Origin: Chloroflexota bacterium
Lineage (GTDB): Bacteria; Chloroflexota; Limnocylindria; QHBO01
Assembly: GCA_005879775.1 (NCBI GenBank)
Contig: VBJX01000130.1
Location: forward strand, 1-5,755
Length of the DNA: 5,755 nucleotides
Direction: 5' to 3'
Positions 1-5,731 of the stretch are shown one piece after another. The notes under the pieces were generated by a model, which did no database searches, was not told the DNA's origin, and was given only the letters and a program-made list of their open reading frames with translations. Every line of letters starts with the position of its first letter. Within the stretch, counting starts at the first letter, position 1. The position numbers and the translations under genes are program-made.

Positions 1-14
1 TACAGGTTGTCCAT
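1..14 (-). CDS. sufU: SufU-type Fe-S scaffold / sulfur-transfer protein, N-terminus only (partial)
   Basis: An ATG on the minus strand at 14 opens a frame reading M-D-N-L and then TA, most likely the start of a Tyr codon, before the window ends. SufU proteins typically begin Met-(Asp/Glu)-Asn-Leu-Tyr, and sufU commonly follows sufS directly in Gram-positive-type suf operons. The start lies only 4 bases after the sufS stop (TGA at 19-21), as expected for a coupled gene. No good Shine-Dalgarno is visible, so coupling to sufS translation is likely. In known systems SufU accepts sulfur from the SufS persulfide through a zinc-bound site. With four full codons visible, the call rests mainly on gene order. 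Confidence 0.6.
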
Positions 15-18
15 CGGC

Positions 19-1284
19 TCAGGCGAAGAGCATCTGGGTGGCGACGACCGCCTTGCCGAGGGCCTCGATGTCGTCGAGGTCGTTGTAGACGTAGAAACTG
101 GCACGGGTGGTGGCCGGGATGTCGTAGCGCAGCATCACCGGCTGTGCGCAGTGATGGCCGGCGCGCACCGCGATCCCGTGGCTGTCGAAGACGGTCGCGA
201 TGTCGTGCGGGTGGATCCCGTCGAGCAGGAAGCTGATCACTCCGGCGTGCAGGTCCGGATCATCGGGCCCCAGGCGCCTGACGCCCGGGATCTCGCCCAG
301 CGTCTGCCAGGCGCGCTCGAACAGGTAGCGCTCGTGGGCGCGCACGTTCTCCATGCCCAGCTCCTCGAGGTAGTCGATAGCTGCACCCAGGCCGATCGCC
401 TCGACGATCGCCGGCGTCCCCGCCTCGAACTTGTAAGGGACCTCGTTCCATTCGGCACCTTCAAGGGTGACGCGGATGATCATGCTGCCACCGGTCAGGA
501 AGGGTGGCATGGCGTCGAGCAGCTCCCGACGTCCCCACAGGGCGCCGATGCCGGACGGCCCAAGCATCTTGTGCCCCGACAGCGCCAGGAAGTCGCAGCC
601 GAGGGAGGCCACGTCGATCGGCATATGCGGCGCCGACTGCGCGGCATCGATCAGGACCAGCGCGCCCGCCTCGTGGCCCAACTCCACGATCTCGCTCAGC
701 GGGTTGATCGTCCCCAGGGCGTTGCTCACGTGGGCGACGGCGAGCAGCTTCGGGTGCGCGGCCAGCTTTGTGCGCAGGTCGTCGAGATCGAGGCGCCCGT
801 CGTCGGTGATGGCCACGTAGTCGAGCGTGGCGCCGACCTCGCGGGTCAGCTGCTGCCACGGAACGATGTTGGCGTGGTGCTCGAGCTGGGTGGTCACCAC
901 CCGGTCGCCGGCGCGCAGGTTGGCGCGACCCCAGGAATAGGCGACCAGGTTGATCGCCTCGGTTGCGTTGCGCACGAAGACGATCTCGCGCTCCGACGGC
1001 GCGCCGATGAAGCGGGCGACCTTGCGGCGCGCCCCCTCGAAGCGGGCGGTGGCGTCCTCGCTCAGCTCGTAGATGCCGCGGTGGACGTTGGCATAGTGGT
1101 GCGAGTAGGCATCACTGACGGCCTCGATCACGCTGCGGGGCTTCGGCGCGCTGGCCGCCGCATCGAGGTAGACGAGGCGCATCCCGCTGCCGGTGGGAGT
1201 GTCGAAGATCGGGAAGTCGTCGCGCAGCGCCGTCCCGGAGAAGGCTCCCTCGGTGACGGGGCGGGCGGCCGGCTCGATCGCCAT
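19..1284 (-). CDS. sufS: Cysteine desulfurase SufS (group II, PLP-dependent)
   Basis: A 421-residue class V aminotransferase-fold enzyme that converts L-cysteine to L-alanine and keeps the sulfur as a persulfide on a catalytic cysteine, supplying sulfur for cluster assembly in the cytoplasm. Visible motifs are LEHHANIVPW at about 134-143 (PLP-stacking His region), LIDAAQS at 211-217 (Asp213 and Gln216 contact PLP), SGHKMLGP at 236-243 (Lys239 forms the Schiff base), RAGHHCAQP at 374-382 (Cys379 is the persulfide cysteine), and ATTRASF with Arg394 for the substrate carboxylate. The RxGHHCAQP context marks group II SufS rather than IscS or NifS. Length is close to the usual 405-420. I chose the ATG at 1284 because it follows the sufC stop by 10 bp and has AGGA at 1288-1291. 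A frame-matched ATG at 1353 would add 23 unrelated residues inside sufC. No key residue is missing. Confidence 0.96.
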   Translation of the reverse strand: MAIEPAARPVTEGAFSGTALRDDFPIFDTPTGSGMRLVYLDAAASAPKPRSVIEAVSDAYSHHYANVHRGIYELSEDATARFEGARRKVARFIGAPSEREIVFVRNATEAINLVAYSWGRANLRAGDRVVTTQLEHHANIVPWQQLTREVGATLDYVAITDDGRLDLDDLRTKLAAHPKLLAVAHVSNALGTINPLSEIVELGHEAGALVLIDAAQSAPHMPIDVASLGCDFLALSGHKMLGPSGIGALWGRRELLDAMPPFLTGGSMIIRVTLEGAEWNEVPYKFEAGTPAIVEAIGLGAAIDYLEELGMENVRAHERYLFERAWQTLGEIPGVRRLGPDDPDLHAGVISFLLDGIHPHDIATVFDSHGIAVRAGHHCAQPVMLRYDIPATTRASFYVYNDLDDIEALGKAVVATQMLFA

Positions 1285-1294
1285 CGGTCCTAGT

Positions 1295-2146
1295 CTAGAC
1301 GTGCTCTGCCACTGGCTCGGAGACTTCGTCCCCGATCCCGGCAGGCAGGCCAACCTGCTCGCGCACCCAGTCGTACCCGTTCGCCTCGAGCTGGTGCGAC
1401 AGCTCCTCGCCGCCGGACATCACGATGCGGCCGTCGAGCATGACGTGCACGAACTGCGGCTTCACGTAGTTCAGGATGCGCTGGTAGTGGGTGATCATCA
1501 GGACCCCCATCTCCGGGGAGAGGGTTGCATTGATCCCCTCGGCCACCGCCCGCAGCGCGTCGATGTCGAGCCCCGAGTCGGTCTCGTCCAGGATCGCCAT
1601 GGTCGGGTTCAGGATCGCCATCTGCAGCATCTCGAGGCGCTTCTTCTCCCCGCCGGAGAACCCATCGTTGACGTAGCGCGCGGCGACTGCAGGGTCCATC
1701 TGGAGGAGCGCCATCTTCTCCTCCATCAGCTTGCGGAACTTGGCGAGCGGAATCCCCGTGTACTTGGGCATCGCCCCGTCGGATGCGACCGCGGCCGCCA
1801 CCTTGGGGTGGTGGATCGCGTTGTAGATGTTGCGCAGGAAGCTCGCCACGGTGACACCGGGAATGGCGCTCGGGTACTGGAACGCCAGGAAGAGGCCCGC
1901 CTGGGCACGCCGGTCCGGGGTCATCTTCTTGTTCAGCAGGTCCTCGCCTCTCCACGATACCGAGCCGGCGTCGACCCGATAGTCGGGGTGGCCCATCAGG
2001 GTGTAGGCCAGGCTCGTCTTCCCCGATCCGTTGGGACCCATCAGGGCGTGCACCTCGCCGACCTTCACCGTCAGCGACAGGCCCTTCAGGATCTGTTTGC
2101 TGCCGATGCTGACCTCCAGGTCGCGGATCTCGAGCTGGTCGGTCAT
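1295..2146 (-). CDS. sufC: SUF complex ATPase SufC
   Basis: A 283-residue soluble ABC-type ATPase that binds SufB and SufD and powers conformational change of the scaffold. It has no membrane segment. Motifs in order are Walker A GPNGSGKT at 37-44, the Q-loop Gln90 in FLAFQYP, the signature FSGGEKKR at 163-170, Walker B with AILDETDSGLD at 184-194 (catalytic Glu188 plus D-loop), and the switch His220 in MITHYQRIL. The TDSGLD and GGEKKR forms are characteristic of SufC. After the usual family end near GYDW it carries about 20 extra residues with several acidic ones. The start codon overlaps the rrf2 stop by 4 bp (ATGA at 2143-2146), so translation is probably coupled to the regulator. The gene ends in TAG at 1295-1297, 10 bp before sufS. 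All catalytic residues are present. Confidence 0.96.
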   Translation of the reverse strand: MTDQLEIRDLEVSIGSKQILKGLSLTVKVGEVHALMGPNGSGKTSLAYTLMGHPDYRVDAGSVSWRGEDLLNKKMTPDRRAQAGLFLAFQYPSAIPGVTVASFLRNIYNAIHHPKVAAAVASDGAMPKYTGIPLAKFRKLMEEKMALLQMDPAVAARYVNDGFSGGEKKRLEMLQMAILNPTMAILDETDSGLDIDALRAVAEGINATLSPEMGVLMITHYQRILNYVKPQFVHVMLDGRIVMSGGEELSHQLEANGYDWVREQVGLPAGIGDEVSEPVAEHV

Positions 2147-2631
2147 GCGCTGGCTCCCGTGGCCTTGTTGCTCGCCGCTGCCGCGATCCTGCGACGTACG
2201 GCCGGCGGATAGGGCGGACCGCCCGCTTCAACGGCCACGTCCGCGACCGTGGTGGCGCTCAGCGTGCCGCTCAGCGAGTCCTGCAGGCGGGCGAAGACCT
2301 CGTGCACGCTGCAATCCTTGGGACGGGCACATGCCTCCAGGTTGTCGGGGCCGGCGCACGGCATCTCCAGGATCGGCCCGTCGAGCGCGCGGACCGCATC
2401 GGCCAGGTTGATCTGGTCCGCCGGCCGCGAGAGCCGATAGCCGCCCGCCTGGCCGCGCGTGGCGCTCACCAGGCCGGCGCGCCGCAGCTCGCCGACGAGC
2501 TGCTCGATGTAGGCGTGCGGCAGGCGCTCGGCCCGGGCGATCCGGGCGAGCGGCAGCGGCCGCTCACCTTCGGCCTGGGCCAGGGCGACCAGGACCCGAA
2601 TCCCGTACTCGGAGCGTGTCGAGAGTTTCAT
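2143..2631 (-). CDS. Rrf2-family Fe-S-sensing transcriptional regulator (IscR/SufR-like role)
   Basis: A 162-residue Rrf2-family winged-helix protein. It opens MKLSTRSEYGIRVLVALA, the classic first helix, followed by the recognition helix region (residues about 28-55, RAERLPHAYIEQLVGELRRAG) and the wing RGQAGGYRLSRP at 59-70. Cys92, Cys101 and Cys107 plus His110 (C-x8-C-x5-C-x2-H) form a credible [2Fe-2S] ligand set. IscR uses C-x5-C-x5-C with a His placed similarly after the last Cys. The gene sits inside the operon, overlapping the Rieske remnant (ATGA at 2628-2631) and sufC (ATGA at 2143-2146). The likely role is feedback control of this operon, plausibly through the dyads upstream of sufB; that is inference. 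Its frame is open far upstream, but the family N-terminus fixes the ATG at 2631. No strong Shine-Dalgarno is seen. IscR, NsrR and RsrR are all relatives, so I give no symbol. Confidence 0.93.
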   Translation of the reverse strand: MKLSTRSEYGIRVLVALAQAEGERPLPLARIARAERLPHAYIEQLVGELRRAGLVSATRGQAGGYRLSRPADQINLADAVRALDGPILEMPCAGPDNLEACARPKDCSVHEVFARLQDSLSGTLSATTVADVAVEAGGPPYPPAVRRRIAAAASNKATGASA

Positions 2632-2886
2632 GGCAGCTCGACCACCACGTTCTCGCCCTCGAGATGGACCGGATATGCGTTTACCGGAACGACCGGGGGC
2701 AGGACGAGGACGCGGCCGGTGAACAGGTCGAAGCGTCCGCCGTGGCGCGGGCACGTCGTCGATCGCGCCCCATCGGCCGTCGAGCGTGCGGCCCACGCAC
2801 AGGGGGCGCCCCTCGACCATGACGGTCACCACCGTTCCGGGGGCGACGTCGCTGGTCCTCAGGCCGGCTGCGAATCCGGTGGTCAT
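2628..2886 (-). pseudogene. Rieske [2Fe-2S] ferredoxin-like gene, broken by an internal frameshifting deletion
   Basis: From the ATG at 2886 the frame encodes a Rieske-ferredoxin-like N-terminus (...VVTVMVEGRPLCVGRTLDG, then WGAIDDV, residues 1-45). From about 2753 the +1 frame encodes the C-terminal half, beginning CPRHGGRFDLFTGRV, where CPxHG is the second cluster-binding box, and ending VVVELP-stop at 2628. The first C-x-H box and the roughly 15-17 residues after it, expected between the halves, are absent. The pieces total about 86 residues against about 105 in the family. The span is 259 bases, so 3k+2 bases are missing to restore one frame, most likely 53-59. The second frame has an upstream stop (TGA) and no ATG, GTG or TTG start before the CPRH box, so it cannot be made alone. 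The gene overlaps sufD by ATGA (2883-2886) and rrf2 by ATGA (2628-2631), so both flanks look intact. Such Rieske genes near sufD are known in actinobacterial suf operons. An assembly or sequencing error is the alternative to true decay. Confidence 0.85.
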
Positions 2887-4139
2887 GCCGCGATCCCGTC
2901 CAGCTCGGCGTAGCCGATGCGGCTGGCGAGGGCATCGAGGATGCGGGCCTTGATCGGCTCCGAGTCGATCTGGGCGACCACTCGCTCGAAGAAGCCACGC
3001 ACGATCATCTGCTCCGCCTCGTCGGCAGACAGGCCGCGGCTCTGCGCATAGAAGCGCTGCACCGGGTCGATGGCGCCGGCGGTGGCGCCGTGGCCACAGC
3101 GCAGGATGTCGTTCGTCTCGATCTCCAGGACCGGGATCGGCTCCGCACCGGCTTTCGGTGAGAGGAGCAGGTTGCGGCACTCCTGGTAGCTGCTCGTCTG
3201 CTTGGCATCGGGGCGCACCCGGGTCACGCCGTAGAAGGCAGCGTGCGCCTCGTCGTACAGCGCCGACAGGTAGAGCAGGTCCGAGGTGGTGTGGCTGCCA
3301 AGCAGGTCCTGGCAGCTGTTGATGTCGATCATCTGCTTCCCGCCCGCGGCCAGCAGGCCGAGCAGCTTGCTGGTGCCGCCCTTCCCGCTCATGCGGAGGT
3401 CGAGCCCCATCTTGCTGACCAGCGATCCGACCTCGGCGTTGAGCGTGATCACGTCGGCGTCCTGCCCGACCTCGGTGCGCTGCGCCCCGATCCGCCAGGC
3501 CCCGTCGCCGAGCCGCTGCAGGTTGGCGTAGCGCAGCCGCGCTCCGGGACCGACCACCAGTTCGGCGGTGCCACCGAACCAGGTCGAGGCGCCATCGGGC
3601 GAGGAGATCTCCTCGAGGAGCGTCACCCGGGCCTCGGGCTCGAGGACGACGAGCGTATGCGGCAGGTACGTGTAGTCGCCGGCCGGGAGCTCGGTGCGGG
3701 CCATCAGCGGCCCGTCGACCTCAACCCCGCGCGGCACATACAGGAAGGTGCCTCCGGTCCAGGCCGCCAACGATCGGGCCCAGATGGATCCCTGGGGGAT
3801 GATCGTCTCGCGCCGGCCCAGGTGGGACTGCACCAAGTCGGGATGCTCGCGCACAGCGCTCGCCAGGTCGGTGAAGACGACCCCCTGCTCGGCGAGAGCA
3901 GAATCGACCTCGTAGGTCGCCCGCGGAGGGTCGGTCAGAAGCGCCCCGTCCCGGGGGAGGTCATCGAGCTTCGTGCGCCGCCATTCCTCCGCTGCGGATG
4001 AGGGCCAGGGATCGGCCTCGACCCGCCGCCACCAGGAGCTGCGCAGGGTTCGAAGCCATGCCGGCTCGTCACGCGAGAGACGCGCGACGGCGTTGGAGTC
4101 GAGAGACTCAGGCAGAGCACTGACAGCTGAGGCGGTCAT
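2883..4139 (-). CDS. sufD: SUF scaffold subunit SufD
   Basis: A 418-residue SufB/SufD-family protein that pairs with SufB and SufC in the cluster-assembly scaffold and is linked to iron acquisition. The N-terminal helical part carries AEEWRRTKLDDLP at about 50-62, typical of SufD. The beta-helix core includes TGGTFLYVPRGVEV near 128-141 and the conserved SSYQECRNLLLS near 316-327. The C-terminal LRCGHGATAGAIDP holds Cys348 and His350, matching the Cys-x-His whose His is a proposed cluster ligand at the SufB-SufD interface. It ends with the usual helical tail. I favour the ATG at 4139. An in-frame ATG at 4184 would add 15 residues, lacks a Shine-Dalgarno, and would put one operator-like palindrome inside the gene. 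Neither start has a clear Shine-Dalgarno. The stop overlaps the Rieske remnant start (ATGA, 2883-2886). Confidence 0.94.
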   Translation of the reverse strand: MTASAVSALPESLDSNAVARLSRDEPAWLRTLRSSWWRRVEADPWPSSAAEEWRRTKLDDLPRDGALLTDPPRATYEVDSALAEQGVVFTDLASAVREHPDLVQSHLGRRETIIPQGSIWARSLAAWTGGTFLYVPRGVEVDGPLMARTELPAGDYTYLPHTLVVLEPEARVTLLEEISSPDGASTWFGGTAELVVGPGARLRYANLQRLGDGAWRIGAQRTEVGQDADVITLNAEVGSLVSKMGLDLRMSGKGGTSKLLGLLAAGGKQMIDINSCQDLLGSHTTSDLLYLSALYDEAHAAFYGVTRVRPDAKQTSSYQECRNLLLSPKAGAEPIPVLEIETNDILRCGHGATAGAIDPVQRFYAQSRGLSADEAEQMIVRGFFERVVAQIDSEPIKARILDALASRIGYAELDGIAA

Positions 4140-4268
4140 CTGGAGTCGGTCGCGCTGTCGAGACGACCCGTGCTGCACGGCCATGCCGCGCCGCCATCGT
4201 GCTGCACGAACGACTCTGACGGCACGACACCATGGCCCGACCGCGGGCTCCAGGGCCCTTCCATTGGG
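4140..4268 (-). other. sufB-sufD spacer, the only sizeable gap inside the operon
   Basis: This 129-bp spacer contrasts with the overlaps or 4-10 bp gaps elsewhere in the operon. It contains two 13-bp palindromes, listed separately, and a GC-rich inverted repeat at 4235-4239 and 4244-4248 (GCCCG, 4-base loop, CGGGC) 20 bp beyond the sufB stop. There is no T-run after the stem in the transcribed direction, so I do not call a terminator. It might reduce downstream expression or protect the sufB 3' end, which is inference. No convincing promoter hexamers were seen. The sufD frame is open through the whole spacer back to the sufB stop, but without an ATG, GTG or TTG start before 4184. Confidence 0.5.
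4168..4209. repeat. Paired 13-bp palindromes sharing the core CGTGCTGCACG
   Basis: CCGTGCTGCACGG at 4168-4180 and TCGTGCTGCACGA at 4197-4209 are each perfect 6-bp inverted repeats around a central T. The shared 11-bp core CGTGCTGCACG is repeated directly with centres 29 bp apart, while the outer base pair differs but stays complementary in each copy. A further half-site, GCACGA, lies at 4222-4227. The compensated outer pair suggests that symmetry matters, as in an operator for a dimeric regulator. As RNA each copy could also form a 5-bp stem with a 3-base loop. The protein that would bind is unknown. Confidence 0.55.
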
Positions 4269-5681
4269 CTAGCCGACCGCGCCTTCCATCTGGAGCTGGA
4301 TCAGCCGGTTCATCTCGACCGCGTACTCCATCGGGAGCTCCTTGACGATCGGCTCGATGAACCCGTTGACGATCATGGCTGCCGCTTCGGCCTCGCTCAT
4401 CCCCCGGCTCATCAGGTAGAAGAGCTGCTCTGAGCCGACCTTGGAAACGGTCGCCTCGTGCCCGATCGTGACGTCCTCCTCGTCGATCTCCATGTACGGA
4501 TAGGTGTCCGAGCGCGCCTCGTCGGAGAGGATCAGAGCGTCGCAGCGAACGGTCGACTTGGCGCCGTGGCAGCCGGGATAGACCTTGACCAGGCCGCGGT
4601 ACGAGGTGCGGCCAGTCCCCTGCGAAATGGACTTGGAGGTGATCAGGCTGGTCGTGTTCGGCGCGGCGTGGATCACCTTGCCGCCGGCGTCCTGGTGCTG
4701 GTCGCTCCCGGCGAACGCGATGGAGAGGACCTCTCCATGGGCACGCTCGCCGAGCAGGTAGATGGAGGGGTACTTCATCGTCAGGTGCGAGCCGAGGTTG
4801 CCGTCGACCCATTCCATCACCGCGTCCTCGTGGGCGACGGCTCGCTTGGTAACGAGGTTGTAGACGTTGTGGCTCCAGTTCTGGATGGTCGTGTAGCGCA
4901 CCCGCGCGCCTTTCTTGACGATGATCTCCACCACCGCGGAGTGCAGGCTGGCCGTCGTGTAGGCCGGCGCGGTGCAGCCCTCGACGTAGTGAACGCTGCT
5001 CCCCTCATCGGCGATGATCAGAGTCCGCTCGAACTGGCCCATGTTCTCGGTGTTGATCCGGAAGTAGGCCTGCAGCGGCAGCTCGACGTGCACCCCCTTC
5101 GGCACGTAGATGAAGCTGCCGCCGCTCCATACCGCGGTGTTCAGCGCGGCCAGCTTGTTGTCGTTGGCCGGGATGACCGTGCCGAAGTGCTCGCGGAAGA
5201 TCTCGGGGTACTTGACCAGGCCCTCATCGGTCCCCAGGAAGATGACGCCGAGCTTCTCGAGGTCGGCGCGAATGTTGTGGTAGACGACCTCGGAGTCGTA
5301 CTGCCCGCCGACGCCGGCGAGGTACTTCTTCTCCGCCTCGGGGATCCCGAGCCGGTCGTAGGTGCGCCGGATGTAGTCGGGCACGTCGTCCCAGGACTGG
5401 ACCGCCTTGTCCGTGGCGGTCACGTAGTAGTAGATGTCCTGGAAGTCGATCTGGCTCATGTCCCCGCCCCAGGTCGGCATCGGGCGGGCCTCGAAATGCC
5501 GATAGGCCTTCAGGCGCAGATCGGTCATCCATTGCGGCTCGGCCTTGATGCGGCTGATCTCCTCGACCACCTCGGCAGAGAGGCCCTTCTTCATGACATG
5601 AAGCGGCTTCATCTCAGGGTCGTGCCAGCCGTACTTGTAGCCGGACGGAACCTTGTCGAGGGCGGGATTGGGTAGGGCCAT
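4269..5681 (-). CDS. sufB: SUF scaffold subunit SufB
   Basis: A 470-residue SufB, the main scaffold on which the nascent Fe-S cluster is assembled, acting with SufC and SufD in the cytoplasm. The N-terminal region (WMTDLRLKAYRHFEARPMP at 51-69, then WGGDMSQIDFQDIYYY at 71-86) is typical. The core has WSGGSFIYVPKGVHVELPL at 185-203 and VEGCTAPAYTTASLHSAVVE at 233-252, with the conserved Cys236. STVRCDALILSD at 376-387 contains Cys380, corresponding to the essential cluster and persulfide cysteine (Cys405 in E. coli). IGHEATVSKVGSEQLFYL at 406-423 holds His408 and Glu409, matching the catalytic His-Glu pair at the same 25-residue offset. Length is normal for the family. The ATG at 5681 is well supported, with AGGAG at 5686-5690. 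It is the first gene of the visible operon and ends in TAG at 4269-4271. Confidence 0.97.
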   Translation of the reverse strand: MALPNPALDKVPSGYKYGWHDPEMKPLHVMKKGLSAEVVEEISRIKAEPQWMTDLRLKAYRHFEARPMPTWGGDMSQIDFQDIYYYVTATDKAVQSWDDVPDYIRRTYDRLGIPEAEKKYLAGVGGQYDSEVVYHNIRADLEKLGVIFLGTDEGLVKYPEIFREHFGTVIPANDNKLAALNTAVWSGGSFIYVPKGVHVELPLQAYFRINTENMGQFERTLIIADEGSSVHYVEGCTAPAYTTASLHSAVVEIIVKKGARVRYTTIQNWSHNVYNLVTKRAVAHEDAVMEWVDGNLGSHLTMKYPSIYLLGERAHGEVLSIAFAGSDQHQDAGGKVIHAAPNTTSLITSKSISQGTGRTSYRGLVKVYPGCHGAKSTVRCDALILSDEARSDTYPYMEIDEEDVTIGHEATVSKVGSEQLFYLMSRGMSEAEAAAMIVNGFIEPIVKELPMEYAVEMNRLIQLQMEGAVG

Positions 5682-5685
5682 CGAT

Positions 5686-5690
5686 CTCCT
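5686..5690 (-). promoter_or_regulatory. Ribosome binding site of sufB
   Basis: AGGAG on the minus strand ends 4 bases before the ATG. It is the strongest Shine-Dalgarno seen in the window and fixes the sufB start. It lies directly next to a potential leader stem (5691-5726), whose last base pairs abut it. Confidence 0.75.
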
Positions 5691-5726
5691 GGTCTGAATC
5701 CCGACTCAATAGGTCGGTGTTAGACC
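5691..5726 (-). promoter_or_regulatory. Two-tier inverted repeat in the sufB leader, abutting the Shine-Dalgarno
   Basis: Reading the minus strand, GGTCT (5726-5722), then CCGAC (5717-5713), a 7-base loop CTATTGA, GTCGG (5705-5701) and AGACC (5695-5691) form nested 5-bp arms, with asymmetric internal loops of 4 and 5 bases between tiers. AGGAG follows immediately. It may be an mRNA stem that influences ribosome access, a DNA operator for the Rrf2 protein, or both. A weaker overlapping dyad TGA-x-TC-x2-GA-x-TCA lies at 5695-5708. No convincing -35/-10 pair could be placed, so the transcription start is unknown. Confidence 0.4.
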
Positions 5727-5731
5727 GATGA

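Noticed and set aside
7..1293. 428-codon plus-strand open frame opposite sufS
   Set aside because: It is an antisense shadow of a clearly conserved gene. Its translation is low-complexity (rich in Val, Asp, Gly and Arg) with no family motif.
1285..1353. Upstream sufS start at 1353
   Set aside because: It would add 23 residues overlapping the end of sufC, without family similarity. The ATG at 1284 has AGGA and the expected spacing after the sufC stop.
2887..3180. Extension of the rrf2 frame up to an ATG at 3180
   Set aside because: This part is out of frame within sufD. Only the portion from 2886 starts at a plausible gene start.
4108..4233. 41-residue cysteine-containing minus-strand ORF spanning the sufB-sufD spacer
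   Set aside because: It overlaps the sufD start in another frame, continues a shadow frame of sufB, and lacks a suitably spaced Shine-Dalgarno.
4235..4248. Hairpin after sufB as an intrinsic terminator
   Set aside because: The stem is only 5 bp and no T-run follows it in the transcribed direction. The operon continues into sufD.
4458..5675. 405-codon plus-strand open frame opposite sufB, and a similar one at 3243-4001 opposite sufD
   Set aside because: These are typical antisense shadows in GC-rich coding DNA, with no recognisable domain or ribosome binding site.
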